Both the position numbers and the translations under genes were made by a program. This document shows positions 35,188-44,933 of a DNA stretch of 64,000 nucleotides, piece after piece. Every line of letters begins with the position of its first letter. The stretch's first letter is position 1. The notes under the pieces are model-generated. The model was not told where the DNA came from and ran no database searches. It worked only from the letters and a program-made list of their open reading frames with translations. The stretch comes from Mesorhizobium sp. YC-39 (lineage in GTDB: Bacteria; Pseudomonadota; Alphaproteobacteria; Rhizobiales; Rhizobiaceae): assembly GCF_025753795.1 (NCBI RefSeq), contig NZ_JAOWPS010000005.1, forward strand, positions 496,001 through 560,000, read 5' to 3'.

Positions 35188-37587
35188 CTGTTTGCCGCCT
35201 CTGTTCCCGTCCTGCCGGCGCCAGCTTCGCTGCCGCGCGTCGATATTCCACCCTTGCCGTCACATGGTCCGCCGACGGCCCCAGTCCCGACGGTCAGCCC
35301 CATCGCCCGCCTGAGCGGGCAGCTTCGCCGCCTTTCGCCGTCCAGTATCGGCAACAGCATGGTCTCGGCGGCCAGCCTGGAAATCGACCGGGGCGTCACC
35401 TTCCTGTTGGTGCCGGTTTTCCTGGCATCTGGGGTGATTTTCTATTTTTCGCTGGCAAGCGAACCGGACTTTGCACAGCCCATCGCCGTCGTGGTCCTGA
35501 TGGCGGCCTGCGCGGCCGTCTCGCGGTCATGGTGCAAAACGCATCTGTGCTTCGTGGCGGCGTTGCTGTGCGCGCTCGGCGTGCTCGCCGCCAAGGTCGA
35601 GACCTGGCGCGTGGCAACGCCGATGCTCGGTTCGGAAATCCCGACGCGGCTGACCGGCCGTGTCGTCAGCCTCGACCAGATGGCGAATGGCCGCGTCCGG
35701 CTGACCATCGACGTAATCTCGACTGCCCGGCCGACGCTGCGCTATGCCCCCGAACGGGTTCGCGTTTCGGCGTCAAAAATACCGCCTGGCATGACCGCAG
35801 GATCCATAGTGACCGGTTATGCCAGGCTGTTGCCGCCGACCGGCCCAGTACGGCCTGACAGCTATGATTTCTCCTTCGACAGCTATTTCGCCGGCATCGG
35901 CGCCAGCGGTTTTTTCCTCGGTACGCCGAAACTTGTCGGCGCGGATGCCGCGCCGCCAGATAACGCACCGCTTGCCGTGCGCCTTTCTTCGGCGGTCGAG
36001 AACGCACGGGAAAGCATCGCGGACCACATTCGCAGTCAAGTCGGCGGCGCCGAGGGCGAGATCGCCGCTGCCCTGATCGTCGGCGTGCGCGCCGGCATCC
36101 CCGAGGAGATCAACGAGGCGATGCGGCGCACCGGCATCTACCACATCATCTCCATCTCCGGCCTGCATATGGCACTGGTCGCAGGCACGATCATGGCGCT
36201 GCTGCGCGGCGCCTTCGCGTTGTTTCCCGATTTTTCCTCGCGCCGCCCGATCAAGAAATATGCCGCCGCCGCCGCACTCTTTTCGATCGCGGCCTATCTC
36301 GTCATTTCAGGCGTCGTGGTCGCGGCCGAGCGCAGCTTCATCATGCTGGCGGTGATGCTGATCGCGGTGCTGTTCGACCGGGCGGCGCTCACCATGCGCA
36401 ATCTCGCGATTTCTGCGATTGCCGTCATCCTGGTGTCGCCGCACGAGGTGGTCGGCCCGAGCTTCCAGATGTCCTTCGCCGCGACCGCGGCACTCGTCGG
36501 CGCCTATGCCGGCTGGTCCGATTACCGCGCAGGCAAGGTCACCACGCCACCGCCACGACGATCGCTGCCTGGCTTCGTCACGCGAAAATTCTTGGCTGCG
36601 ATGGGCGGCCTCGCCATGACCTCCATCATCGCCGGCGGCGCTACCGCGCTTTTCGCCATATGGCACTTCCAGCGCGTGTCGCCGCTCAGCCTGTTCGCCA
36701 ACCTGGCCGTCATGCCTGTTGTTTCACTGGTGGTCATGCCTTTCGCCGTTCTCAGCGCGCTGGCGATGCCGTTCGGCGCCGACGGCCCATTCCTCTATGT
36801 CATGGGCAAGGGGCTGACGGCGATGATTGCCCTGTCCGGCTGGATATCGCAGCGCTCGCCAATCGATGCAGTCGGGCTGATTTCGCGCCAGTCGGTCCTA
36901 CTGGTGACGGTCTCCCTTGTTATCGCGACCATGGCGACGACCCGGCTGCGGCTCGCGGCGCTTCCTTTCGCACTCGCCGGACTGCTGACGATTTCCCACG
37001 CCCGCCCGCCCGACGTCCTAATTTCGGAGGACGCGCATCTGGTGGCGCTGCCCATCGGCAACGGCGAACTTGCCATCAACCGGGTGCGTTCGAACGTATT
37101 TACCACCGACAACTGGAAGCATGCGCTGGTGTCCGAAACCATTGTCGAGCCAGAGACCTTCGAGAAGGGGGACGTGCAGTTTGATATAACCGATCCAGCC
37201 CAGCTGCCGCCTGGCGCGCCTTTCTACTGTACGGCCGGCCTGTGCCTCGCCCGGCATCCGTCGGGGGCAATCGTCGCGCTCGCCGATGGCCGCAAAACCG
37301 CCCGGCTAGCCTGCGCCTTTGCGGACCTGATCGTCATCGACGATGCCACCGCCTATGACCCCTGCCGCAATCCGCTGATCCTTGTCGTCACCAAACGGCA
37401 GCTTGCGCGCGCCGGCAGTGCCGCCATCTTCTTCAATCCGCAATCGGCGACGATGCGCGCGCAAATCCGCTTTGCCGTCGAGGAGCCATACCGGCCATGG
37501 CACGTGCAGCGAAAGTTCTCGCGCGAGGCGAGGGGACTGCCGCCCCACCGCAAGCCCGAGAAACCCAAGCCGGCCGCGGATCAGTAA
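35122..37587 (+). CDS. comEC: ComEC/Rec2 family competence protein
   Basis: An 821-residue polytopic membrane protein, the DNA-uptake channel of competence or an orphan relative. A leader of about 85 polar residues precedes the first hydrophobic segments. The N-terminal OB-like domain is followed by the Competence core with ISISGLHMALVAG near residue 345 and GPSFQMSFAATAAL near residue 450. The C-terminal region lacks an evident full metallo-beta-lactamase motif set. The start lies inside direct repeat copy B; a later ATG at 35360 is possible. It converges on lexA with a 7-base overlap of the ends. Confidence 0.9.
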   Translation: MAGRGRGTDESEDAVGGVSERLLFAASVPVLPAPASLPRVDIPPLPSHGPPTAPVPTVSPIARLSGQLRRLSPSSIGNSMVSAASLEIDRGVTFLLVPVFLASGVIFYFSLASEPDFAQPIAVVVLMAACAAVSRSWCKTHLCFVAALLCALGVLAAKVETWRVATPMLGSEIPTRLTGRVVSLDQMANGRVRLTIDVISTARPTLRYAPERVRVSASKIPPGMTAGSIVTGYARLLPPTGPVRPDSYDFSFDSYFAGIGASGFFLGTPKLVGADAAPPDNAPLAVRLSSAVENARESIADHIRSQVGGAEGEIAAALIVGVRAGIPEEINEAMRRTGIYHIISISGLHMALVAGTIMALLRGAFALFPDFSSRRPIKKYAAAAALFSIAAYLVISGVVVAAERSFIMLAVMLIAVLFDRAALTMRNLAISAIAVILVSPHEVVGPSFQMSFAATAALVGAYAGWSDYRAGKVTTPPPRRSLPGFVTRKFLAAMGGLAMTSIIAGGATALFAIWHFQRVSPLSLFANLAVMPVVSLVVMPFAVLSALAMPFGADGPFLYVMGKGLTAMIALSGWISQRSPIDAVGLISRQSVLLVTVSLVIATMATTRLRLAALPFALAGLLTISHARPPDVLISEDAHLVALPIGNGELAINRVRSNVFTTDNWKHALVSETIVEPETFEKGDVQFDITDPAQLPPGAPFYCTAGLCLARHPSGAIVALADGRKTARLACAFADLIVIDDATAYDPCRNPLILVVTKRQLARAGSAAIFFNPQSATMRAQIRFAVEEPYRPWHVQRKFSREARGLPPHRKPEKPKPAADQ

Positions 37588-38333
37588 CGCCGGATCAAAC
37601 CGACGAGCTTGCCTTGCACCTTGACCCGGTCCGGTCCGAAGATGCGCGTCTCATAGGCCGGATTGGCGGCTTCGAGTGCGATCGAGGCGCCCTTGCGGCG
37701 GAACCGCTTCAGCGTCGCTTCCTCCTCGTCGACCAGCGCCACGACGATCTCGCCAGGGCTGGCAGTGTCGGCATTGCGGATGATGACCGTGTCGCCGTCG
37801 AAAATGCCGGCCTCGATCATCGAATCGCCCTTGACCTCGAGCGCGTAGTGCGCGCCGCCTGTGATCATGTCCGGCGGTACCGAGATCGAGTGCGTCTGGT
37901 GCTGGATAGCGTCGATCGGCACGCCGGCGGCGATGCGGCCCATCACCGGAATGGACACTGCGGCGACGGCGTCGTCATCATTGCCAGCCGAACGCAAGCG
38001 CGACGGCGCCGGCTTGATCTGTCGTCCGAGGTTGCCCTGTCCGGGATTGCTCTGCCCAAGGCTGCCCTGAATGACGCTGGGCGAAAATTTGCGCGCCGCA
38101 TTGAGGCCGGGTGCAATCGAGTCGGGAAGACGCAGCACCTCCAGCGCACGAGCGCGGTTCGGTAGCCGGCGAATGAAGCCGCGTTCCTCCAGCGCCGTGA
38201 TCAGCCGATGGATTCCGGATTTGGAGGCGAGATCGAGCGCTTCCTTCATCTCGTCGAACGAGGGGGGAATGCCGCTTTCCTTCAGCCTTTCGTGGATGAA
38301 CATAAGCAGTTCGTGTTGTTTGCGTGTCAGCAT
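37581..38333 (-). CDS. lexA: SOS repressor LexA
   Basis: A 250-residue repressor-protease. MLTRKQHELLMFIHERLKES begins the winged helix domain, whose recognition helix region reads SKSGIHRLITALEERGFI. Self-cleavage would occur at the Ala-Gly in GRIAAGVPI. The catalytic Ser is in GDSMIEAGI and Lys in EATLKRF. The linker (Gly/Asn/Gln-rich, residues 105-130) is longer than in E. coli. ATG at 38333 follows the family; longer upstream reading lacks support. It autoregulates through an SOS box 50 bases upstream. Confidence 0.97.
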   Translation of the reverse strand: MLTRKQHELLMFIHERLKESGIPPSFDEMKEALDLASKSGIHRLITALEERGFIRRLPNRARALEVLRLPDSIAPGLNAARKFSPSVIQGSLGQSNPGQGNLGRQIKPAPSRLRSAGNDDDAVAAVSIPVMGRIAAGVPIDAIQHQTHSISVPPDMITGGAHYALEVKGDSMIEAGIFDGDTVIIRNADTASPGEIVVALVDEEEATLKRFRRKGASIALEAANPAYETRIFGPDRVKVQGKLVGLIRRY

Positions 38334-38382
38334 CGCGGCCCCCAACAGAATCAGAAAAACAAACCCAGAACAAACACTATCT

Positions 38383-38397
38383 GTTCCAGTTGTGTTC
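38383..38397 (-). promoter_or_regulatory. LexA-binding SOS box
   Basis: GTTC (38383-38386), seven bases, GTTC (38394-38397): an exact match to the alphaproteobacterial LexA site GTTC-N7-GTTC. It lies about 50 bases upstream of the lexA start, in keeping with autorepression. Confidence 0.88.
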
Positions 38398-38437
38398 CGC
38401 AACCGTTTAAAGTTTAATGAATGCGTTGACGTTTTGT

Positions 38438-39643
38438 TCAGCGTAGCATCAGCACGCTGCAGGCAGCGCCTGCTGCGGCGGCGGGAGCAAAGGGCTCACG
38501 CACGATCAGTCCATTGGCGTCGGCCAGCATTCTGAGCATCGAGGAATCCTGGATGCCGAATGGCGTCGCCCTGAGTGCGCCGGCTTCTTCCGTCACCACG
38601 GCGCGCACATAATCCTGCCTGAGATCGTTCGCCGGCATTGCAGCGCCGAGCCGCGCCTCGCGCATGTCCTGCCGATGGACGCGGCCGCCGAGCCGTGCCA
38701 GCAGCGGCTTCAGGAAAAGCTGCGTGCAGACTAGGCTCGCCACCGGATTGCCGGGCAGGCCGATGCATCTGATATGCCCGAGCCGCCCGAACATCAGCGG
38801 CTTGCCGGGGCGCATGGCGATCTTCCAGAAATCGAGCGTCATGCCTTCGCCGGTCAGCACGTCATGGACGAGGTCGTGATCGCCGACCGAGGCGCCGCCA
38901 AGCGTGACGATGACGTCCGCGCCGGCCGCGGCCGCCTTTTTCACCAGAGTGGCGATCGCTTCCTTGCGATCCGCGGCGATGCCGAGATCGAGGGCATTTG
39001 CGCCGACCGACCGGGCGGCGGCGGCAACGCCATAGGCATTGGACGAAATGATCTGGTCGGGCCCGAGGTCGCTTCCAGGCGGCAGCAATTCGTCACCGGT
39101 GGCGATGATGGCGACCAGCGGTCGTTTTACCACGCCGACACGCGGATGATTGGCCGACGCCGCCAGCGACAAAGCCGCCGGATCGAGCAGGCGGCCCTTC
39201 TTCAGCAGAACATCGCCCTTCGAGAAATCGAGCCCGAGGCGGCGGATATTGCGCCCTTCCACGGTCGGCTCGATCACCTCGATGCTGCCGCCGCCGAGAT
39301 TCCTGGCATTCTCCTGGATGACGATGGTGTCGGCGCCGGCGGGAAGCGGCGCCCCAGTGAAGATGCGCACGGCCTGCGCCGGGCCGACGGTGCCGTCGAA
39401 GCCGCGGCCGGCCGGCGCCATGCCGATCACCGAAAGTCTGGCGGGTACGGATGCGACATCGGCGGCCCGCGCGGCATAGCCGTCCATGGCCGAAGCATTG
39501 AAGGGCGGCTGGGTGCGCAGTGCCACCACTGGCCCTGCCAAAACCCGGTCAGCCGCGTCCATCAGCGTAACGCTTTCGCCTGGCAGTGCCGTCACGCCGT
39601 CAAGGAGGCGTTCGAGCGCCTCCGCCACCGGGACCAGCGCCAT
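38438..39643 (-). CDS. moeA: Molybdopterin molybdenumtransferase MoeA
   Basis: A 401-residue enzyme inserting molybdenum into molybdopterin. MoeA domains appear in order: PFNASAMDGYA near residue 48, FTGAPLPAGADTIVIQE, then the MoCF-type domain with IIATGDELLPPG, VTLGGASVGDHDLV and GLPGNPVASLV, and a C-terminal beta domain. Its ATG directly abuts the moaC stop, giving a tight operon trpD-trpC-moaC-moeA. Confidence 0.96.
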   Translation of the reverse strand: MALVPVAEALERLLDGVTALPGESVTLMDAADRVLAGPVVALRTQPPFNASAMDGYAARAADVASVPARLSVIGMAPAGRGFDGTVGPAQAVRIFTGAPLPAGADTIVIQENARNLGGGSIEVIEPTVEGRNIRRLGLDFSKGDVLLKKGRLLDPAALSLAASANHPRVGVVKRPLVAIIATGDELLPPGSDLGPDQIISSNAYGVAAAARSVGANALDLGIAADRKEAIATLVKKAAAAGADVIVTLGGASVGDHDLVHDVLTGEGMTLDFWKIAMRPGKPLMFGRLGHIRCIGLPGNPVASLVCTQLFLKPLLARLGGRVHRQDMREARLGAAMPANDLRQDYVRAVVTEEAGALRATPFGIQDSSMLRMLADANGLIVREPFAPAAAAGAACSVLMLR

Positions 39644-40126
39644 TCAAGAACCCGCCTTGTAATCGCCGGACTTGCCGCCGGTCTTTTCCACCAGCCTGAC
39701 GCCGGAGATCACCATGGCGCGGTCGACCGCCTTGGCCATGTCGTAGATCGTCAGGCAGGCGACCGAGGCCGCGGTCAATGCTTCCATCTCGACGCCGGTC
39801 TTGCCGGTGACGCGAGCCAGCGCCGTGACCTTCAGGCCGGGCAGCGACTGGTCCGGCTCGATGTCGACGGACACCTTGGTCAGCAGCAGCGGGTGGCAGA
39901 GCGGGATCAGTTCGTGGGTCTTCTTGGCCGCCATGATGCCGGCGATACGCGCCGTGCCGAGCACGTCGCCCTTCTTGGCGTTGCCCGCCAGGATCATTTC
40001 CAGTGTTTGCGGCCGCATCGAAACAAAGCCTTCGGCGATCGCGGTGCGCGTCGTCTCAGCCTTGCCACCGACATCGACCATATTGGCTTCGCCTTGCGCG
40101 CCAAGATGGGTGAGGGCAGACGCCAT
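39644..40126 (-). CDS. moaC: Cyclic pyranopterin monophosphate synthase MoaC
   Basis: A 160-residue enzyme of the first step of molybdopterin synthesis. MVDVGGKAETTRTAIAEG near the N-terminus, AAKKTHELIPLCHPLLLT, and GVEMEALTAASVACLTIYDM with DRAMVIS are diagnostic. The ATG at 40126 is 2 bases beyond the trpC stop. Confidence 0.97.
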   Translation of the reverse strand: MASALTHLGAQGEANMVDVGGKAETTRTAIAEGFVSMRPQTLEMILAGNAKKGDVLGTARIAGIMAAKKTHELIPLCHPLLLTKVSVDIEPDQSLPGLKVTALARVTGKTGVEMEALTAASVACLTIYDMAKAVDRAMVISGVRLVEKTGGKSGDYKAGS

Positions 40127-40128
40127 TG

Positions 40129-40941
40129 TCAGATCGCCTCGGCCGGCGCCTTGCCCGTCAAAAGCAAGCGCGTCGCAGCGGCCACGTCCCGTTGCCGCAT
40201 CAGGCTCTCGCCGACAAGGAAAGTGCCGATACCGCTCTTTTCCAGCCGGCGGCAATCGTCATGTGAAAAGATACCGCTCTCGCTGACCAGCAGCCGATCG
40301 GCCGGTACCATCGCGGCCAGCCGCTCCGAGGTCTCGATGCTGGTTTCGAACGTCCTGAGATTGCGGTTGTTGATGCCGACCAGGCGGGACGACAGTTTCA
40401 GGGCGCGTTCCATTTCGGCCTCGTCATGCACTTCCACCAGCGCATCCATGCCGAGCTCGAAAGCTGTCGATTCGAGTTCACTCGCCAAGCCGTCATCGAC
40501 GCTGGCCATGATGATGAGGATGGCATCCGCGCCCCAGGCACGCGCCTCGTAAACCTGGTAGGGATCGAACAGAAAATCCTTGCGGAGCGCTGGCAAAGTC
40601 ACGGCGTTGCGCGCCTTGGTGAGAAATTCGGGCGCCCCCTGGAAAGATGGCGCATCCGTCAGCACAGAAAGGCACGTAGCACCGCCCGCCGCATAGGCTT
40701 GGGCGAGTGCCGGCGGGTCGAAATCGGCGCGGATCAGGCCCCTGGAGGGGCTGGCCTTCTTGATCTCCGCGATAAGGCCGAAACCGCCGGATTCGCGCGT
40801 GGCTTCAAGCGCCGCGAGAAAGCCGCGTGGCGCATCGGCGTCGTTCGCCCGCGCCTTGATCTCGGCCAGCGGCACACTCGCCTTCGCCGCGGCGATCTCG
40901 TCGCGCTTGTAGGCCTCGATCTTGCGCAGGATATCAGCCAT
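40129..40941 (-). CDS. trpC: Indole-3-glycerol phosphate synthase
   Basis: A 270-residue TIM-barrel enzyme of tryptophan synthesis. Catalytic segments are LIAEIKKASPSRGLIR near residue 55, LRKDFLFDPYQVYEA near residue 118, VGINNRNLRTFET near residue 190, and LLVSESGI. It follows trpD by 3 bases; anthranilate phosphoribosyltransferase and this enzyme act two steps apart, with trpF elsewhere. Confidence 0.97.
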   Translation of the reverse strand: MADILRKIEAYKRDEIAAAKASVPLAEIKARANDADAPRGFLAALEATRESGGFGLIAEIKKASPSRGLIRADFDPPALAQAYAAGGATCLSVLTDAPSFQGAPEFLTKARNAVTLPALRKDFLFDPYQVYEARAWGADAILIIMASVDDGLASELESTAFELGMDALVEVHDEAEMERALKLSSRLVGINNRNLRTFETSIETSERLAAMVPADRLLVSESGIFSHDDCRRLEKSGIGTFLVGESLMRQRDVAAATRLLLTGKAPAEAI

Positions 40942-40944
40942 TCC

Positions 40945-41955
40945 CTATCCGTTCGAAATCGCGACCAGCCTGTCGAGCACTTTCAGCGCTCGGCCACTGT
41001 CGATGGCTTGCACCGCACTCGCCATGCCATCTGCGAGCGTTGTTACCTTGCCCGCCACCACCAGCCCGGCGCCTGCGTTCATCAGCACCGTGTCGCGATA
41101 GGCACCGGCAGCGCCGCCCAGCATGTCGCGCAAGGCCTTGGCGTTGTAGGCGGCGTCGCCGCCGCGCAGTTCGTCCTTGGTGTGGCGCTTCAGCCCGACG
41201 GCTTCCGGTGTCAGCGTAAAGCTGCGGATCTCGCCGCCGACCAGTTCGGCCACTTGGGTCTCGCCGGTGGTGGTGATCTCGTCATAGCCGTCGCCATGGG
41301 CGACCCAGGCATGGTCGGCGCCCAGCGCTTTCAATGTCTCGGCCACCGGCATGATCCATTCCGGTAGGAACACGCCGACCATCTGCCTGCTGACGCCGGC
41401 CGGGTTGGACAGCGGGCCAAGCAGGTTGAAGATCGTGCGCGTACCGAGCTCGACGCGGGTCGGGCCGACATGCTTCATCGCCGGATGATGCGCCGGCGCG
41501 AACATGAAGCCGACGCCTGCCTCATGGATGCAGCGCCCGATCGTTTCCGGCGGAATGTCGATCTTGACGCCCAGAGCGGTCAGCACGTCGGCGGCCCCTG
41601 TCTGCGAGGACAGTCCGCGATTGCCGTGCTTGGCCACCGGCACGCCGCTGGCGGCGATGACGAAGGCGGATGCAGTCGAGATGTTGACCGAGTGCGAATT
41701 GTCACCGCCGGTGCCGACGATGTCGATTGCACCTTCCGGTGCGTCGACGCGCAGCATCTTGGCGCGCATCGTGGCGACGGCGCCGGAAATCTCGCTCACC
41801 GTCTCGCCGCGCACGCGCAGCGCCATCAGGAAGCCGCCGATCTGGCCGGGCGTGGCGTCGCCCGACATGATGATGTCGAAAGCCTCGCGCGCTTCCTCGA
41901 AGGACAACGCGGTTCCCGTGGCGATCTTGGCGATGTGGGTCTTCAGCGCGCTCAT
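40945..41955 (-). CDS. trpD: Anthranilate phosphoribosyltransferase
   Basis: A 336-residue enzyme joining anthranilate to PRPP. Motifs are IVGTGGDNSHSVNISTASAF near residue 80 (PRPP site), KHGNRGLSSQTGAADVL, FMFAPAHHPAMKHVGPTRVE, and FNLLGPLSNPAG. Its ATG overlaps the ppiD stop (ATGA), so it is coupled to the upstream chaperone gene. Confidence 0.97.
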   Translation of the reverse strand: MSALKTHIAKIATGTALSFEEAREAFDIIMSGDATPGQIGGFLMALRVRGETVSEISGAVATMRAKMLRVDAPEGAIDIVGTGGDNSHSVNISTASAFVIAASGVPVAKHGNRGLSSQTGAADVLTALGVKIDIPPETIGRCIHEAGVGFMFAPAHHPAMKHVGPTRVELGTRTIFNLLGPLSNPAGVSRQMVGVFLPEWIMPVAETLKALGADHAWVAHGDGYDEITTTGETQVAELVGGEIRSFTLTPEAVGLKRHTKDELRGGDAAYNAKALRDMLGGAAGAYRDTVLMNAGAGLVVAGKVTTLADGMASAVQAIDSGRALKVLDRLVAISNG

Positions 41956-43844
41956 CTGGTCAAGGCTTGGGTAACGGCGGTCTGGTCGATGCGAATGTCG
42001 TATTGCGTCTGCAACTGCGCCACCAACTGGTCGAGCAAGTCGTCGGACATGCCTGACGTGAAGGATTTCTGCACATCGTCCGGCAAGGAGCTGGCGTCGG
42101 CTCCGGCAGGCTCGAAGACTTCGGCGACCTTGAACAGGATCTGCCCGTCGCCGGTGGGCGAGGGGATCAGGCCGGTCCCGCCTTCGCCGACCCCGAACAT
42201 CGCAGCCGCGCCCTCCTTGCCGAAATCGACGTCGTCAGCCTCGCGCTTGACGCCGCGCTTGGTCTGCTTCTCGAGCTTGAGCTCGCCGGCAATCACATCG
42301 AGCGTGGCGCCGGCCTTGAGACGCTTTTCGAGCTCGCCCGCCTTGGCTGTGAGTCGCTTGGTCGTCTCCGTCGCCGTCCAGTCGGCCACCACCTTCTGGC
42401 GGACTTCATCCAGCGTGCGGTCGCGGGCCGGCGTGATGCCATCCACCTCGTAGAACACGAAGCCGTTGTCGGCGGTGGTAAGGTCCGGATTTTCCGTGCC
42501 GGGTTCAGCGCTGAATACCGCCTTGATGAGCTCCGGCGATTCCGGCAGATCCTTGACGATGCTTGCATCCGGCCTCTGGCCGGTACGATCGATCGCGTCG
42601 ATGGTGACGACCTTCAACTTCAGCTTGTCGGCCGCTTGCGCGAGCGAGCTGCCCGACGCGCGGATATCTTCGTAATTGTCGTGGACGTCCAGAAGGATGC
42701 GGCTTGCCTCGCCAAGCGCCAGATCCTTGCGGATCTCGGCCGACACTTCGGCCAGCGGTTTCACCACTTCGGGCTTGATATCGGTGACGCGCAGCAGCAC
42801 CGGCCCGAAGGCGCCTTGCACAACCGGGCTGACCTCATTGACGTTGAGCGCGAACGCCGCATCCGCCACCGCCTTGTCGGCGATCTTGTCCCGGGCCAGC
42901 GTGCCAAGCAGCGTATCGGCCGGCGTCTTGCCCTCGGCGGCGACGATCTTGTCGAAGGTCGCACCGGTCTGCAGCGAATCGAGCGCGGACTTGGCGGCTT
43001 CGGGCGTCTTGAAGACGAGCTGTTCGATGGTGCGCAGCTCCGGCGTGGTGTAACGCGCCTTGTTCTTGTTGTAGTCGTCGCTGACCTGTTGGTCGCTCAC
43101 GGCGCTCAAATCCATGATGTCTTGTGGTTCGAGCCGGACATAGGAGAATTTGCGGTATTCCGGCGCCGCATAGGTCTTCTTGTTCTCCTCGAAATAGGCC
43201 GAAAGAGCTGTATCGGACGGCGCTTCGATCGGCTCGACCAGCGATTTCGGCAGCGTCACATAGTCGATGGTGCGGTCTTCGCCGCGATAGAGCGCGACTG
43301 CCTTGAAGAAGGCATCCGGGGCCTTGAGACCGTCGGACACCGCCTCGACGATCTGCTGGCGCACCGCCACCTGGGCTCTATTTTTAAGGTAGTCCTCGGG
43401 CCGCATGCCGGCCTGTTGCAGCATGTAGTCGAAGGTCCGCCTGTCGAACTTGCCTCCGGGGCCCTTGAACGCCGGGTCGTCGCGCGTGAGTTCGGCCAGC
43501 CTGTCCTTGGAGAGGCCGAGCCCGAGCTTGCGGGCCTGCTCGTCGAGCACGGCGCCCGACACGAGCTGCGCCAGCACCTGGTTGTCGATGCCGAGCGCCT
43601 TCGCCTGCTCGTGGGTGATGCGCTGGCCGAACTGCTGCGACATCAGGCTGAGCTGACGATCGTAGGCGAGACGGTATTCGTTGATCGACACTTTGGTGCC
43701 CCCGGCCGTAATCACGGCGTCGTGGCCAGCGAAACGCCCCGTCAGCTCCCCGGAGACGCCCCAGACGAGGAAACTCAACACCAGCAAAGACAGCAACAGT
43801 TTCGCGACCCAGGTTCCTGCCGCGCTTCTCAACGTACCAAGCAT
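41952..43844 (-). CDS. PpiD-like peptidylprolyl isomerase (SurA_N / PpiC)
   Basis: A 630-residue inner-membrane-anchored periplasmic folding factor. One N-terminal helix (VAKLLLSLLVLSFLVWGVSG) follows MLGTLRSAAG. A SurA_N-type chaperone domain covers about residues 40-190. A parvulin-like domain near residues 240-370 is diverged, and a second repeated region follows to the end. ATG at 43844 fits the membrane anchor; upstream reading is not supported. It is the first gene of the ppiD-trpD-trpC-moaC-moeA operon and diverges from tpiA across 144 bases. Confidence 0.9.
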   Translation of the reverse strand: MLGTLRSAAGTWVAKLLLSLLVLSFLVWGVSGELTGRFAGHDAVITAGGTKVSINEYRLAYDRQLSLMSQQFGQRITHEQAKALGIDNQVLAQLVSGAVLDEQARKLGLGLSKDRLAELTRDDPAFKGPGGKFDRRTFDYMLQQAGMRPEDYLKNRAQVAVRQQIVEAVSDGLKAPDAFFKAVALYRGEDRTIDYVTLPKSLVEPIEAPSDTALSAYFEENKKTYAAPEYRKFSYVRLEPQDIMDLSAVSDQQVSDDYNKNKARYTTPELRTIEQLVFKTPEAAKSALDSLQTGATFDKIVAAEGKTPADTLLGTLARDKIADKAVADAAFALNVNEVSPVVQGAFGPVLLRVTDIKPEVVKPLAEVSAEIRKDLALGEASRILLDVHDNYEDIRASGSSLAQAADKLKLKVVTIDAIDRTGQRPDASIVKDLPESPELIKAVFSAEPGTENPDLTTADNGFVFYEVDGITPARDRTLDEVRQKVVADWTATETTKRLTAKAGELEKRLKAGATLDVIAGELKLEKQTKRGVKREADDVDFGKEGAAAMFGVGEGGTGLIPSPTGDGQILFKVAEVFEPAGADASSLPDDVQKSFTSGMSDDLLDQLVAQLQTQYDIRIDQTAVTQALTR

Positions 43845-43988
43845 GGTTACTTCCGATTTTTGCGCATTTTCGCATGCGCCGGTTCTGAAACAAGCGCAAT
43901 AGCGCCCTTCCGGCCCACTGTCGATTGCTTTGTGGCCTGATTTTGGTAGTGAGAGCATGAGCCGAATATCGCCCGGAGAAGCAAACCA

Positions 43989-44756
43989 ATGACGCCAGGA
44001 ATCCGCCCGCTGGTCGCAGGCAACTGGAAAATGAACGGCACCAGTGCCTCGCTCAACGAACTCAGAATGATCGGCAACGGCTTCATGAGCGGGCTTGATG
44101 CGGAGACCGAAGCGCTAGTCTGCGTTCCGGCGACGCTGCTTGCGCATGCCGCTGAGATTCTGTCGCGCACGCCGGTCCGGGCCGGGGGCGAGGATTGCCA
44201 CCCCAAGGAAAGCGGCGCCTATACCGGCTGTATTTCGGCCGAGATGCTGAAGGATGCCGGCGCCAGCCATGTCATCGTCGGTCATTCCGAATGCCGTGAG
44301 CAAAGCGGCGAGGACGACGCAACGGTTCAGGCCAAGGCATCGGCCGCATGGCGCGCCGGGCTCGTGGCCATCGTCTGCATTGGCGAGACCAGGGCCGAAC
44401 GCGAAGCCGGCGCCACGCTCGACGTGCTGTCGCGCCAGGTTGCCGGCTCGGTGCCGCCGGACGCCACGGCATCGAACACCGTCATCGCCTATGAGCCGGT
44501 ATGGGCGATCGGAACGGGACTGACGCCCACTGCCGCCGATGTCACTGAGGCGCATGCGCATATCCGTGAAAAACTGTCGGAAAAGCTCGGCGGTGCCGCG
44601 GCCAAGATGCGCATCCTCTATGGTGGCTCGGTCAAGCCTTCCAACGCGGTCGAACTGCTCGGCGTCAGGAATGTCGATGGCGCGCTGGTCGGCGGCGCCA
44701 GCCTGAAGGCGGCGGACTTTCTCGGCATCGCCGAAGCCTATCGGAATATCTCGTAA
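43989..44756 (+). CDS. tpiA: Triosephosphate isomerase
   Basis: A 255-residue glycolytic enzyme. The catalytic set is visible as Lys in AGNWKMNGT (residue 12 region), His in VIVGHSECRE (about residue 98), and Glu in AYEPVWAIGTG (about residue 170), with ILYGGSVKPSNA for phosphate binding. The usual GHSERR reads GHSECR, a mild substitution. Translation starts 6 bases after GGAGAAG. Confidence 0.96.
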   Translation: MTPGIRPLVAGNWKMNGTSASLNELRMIGNGFMSGLDAETEALVCVPATLLAHAAEILSRTPVRAGGEDCHPKESGAYTGCISAEMLKDAGASHVIVGHSECREQSGEDDATVQAKASAAWRAGLVAIVCIGETRAEREAGATLDVLSRQVAGSVPPDATASNTVIAYEPVWAIGTGLTPTAADVTEAHAHIREKLSEKLGGAAAKMRILYGGSVKPSNAVELLGVRNVDGALVGGASLKAADFLGIAEAYRNIS

Positions 44757-44933
44757 TATCCGGACCTCTTGCTGGCCTCGAGCGGGCCGCGCGGCGGCTG
44801 AAATCGTTGCAAAGGGCGCATTGCTTCCCATATTCCGGCCACGGGCTTGGAAATGCCGTCAAAGCATTGTATTGAGCCGCCTCCAAATCACCGGTCGTAT
44901 CCGCGGCCGCGCAAGGCCTTGCCAGGATAAACT

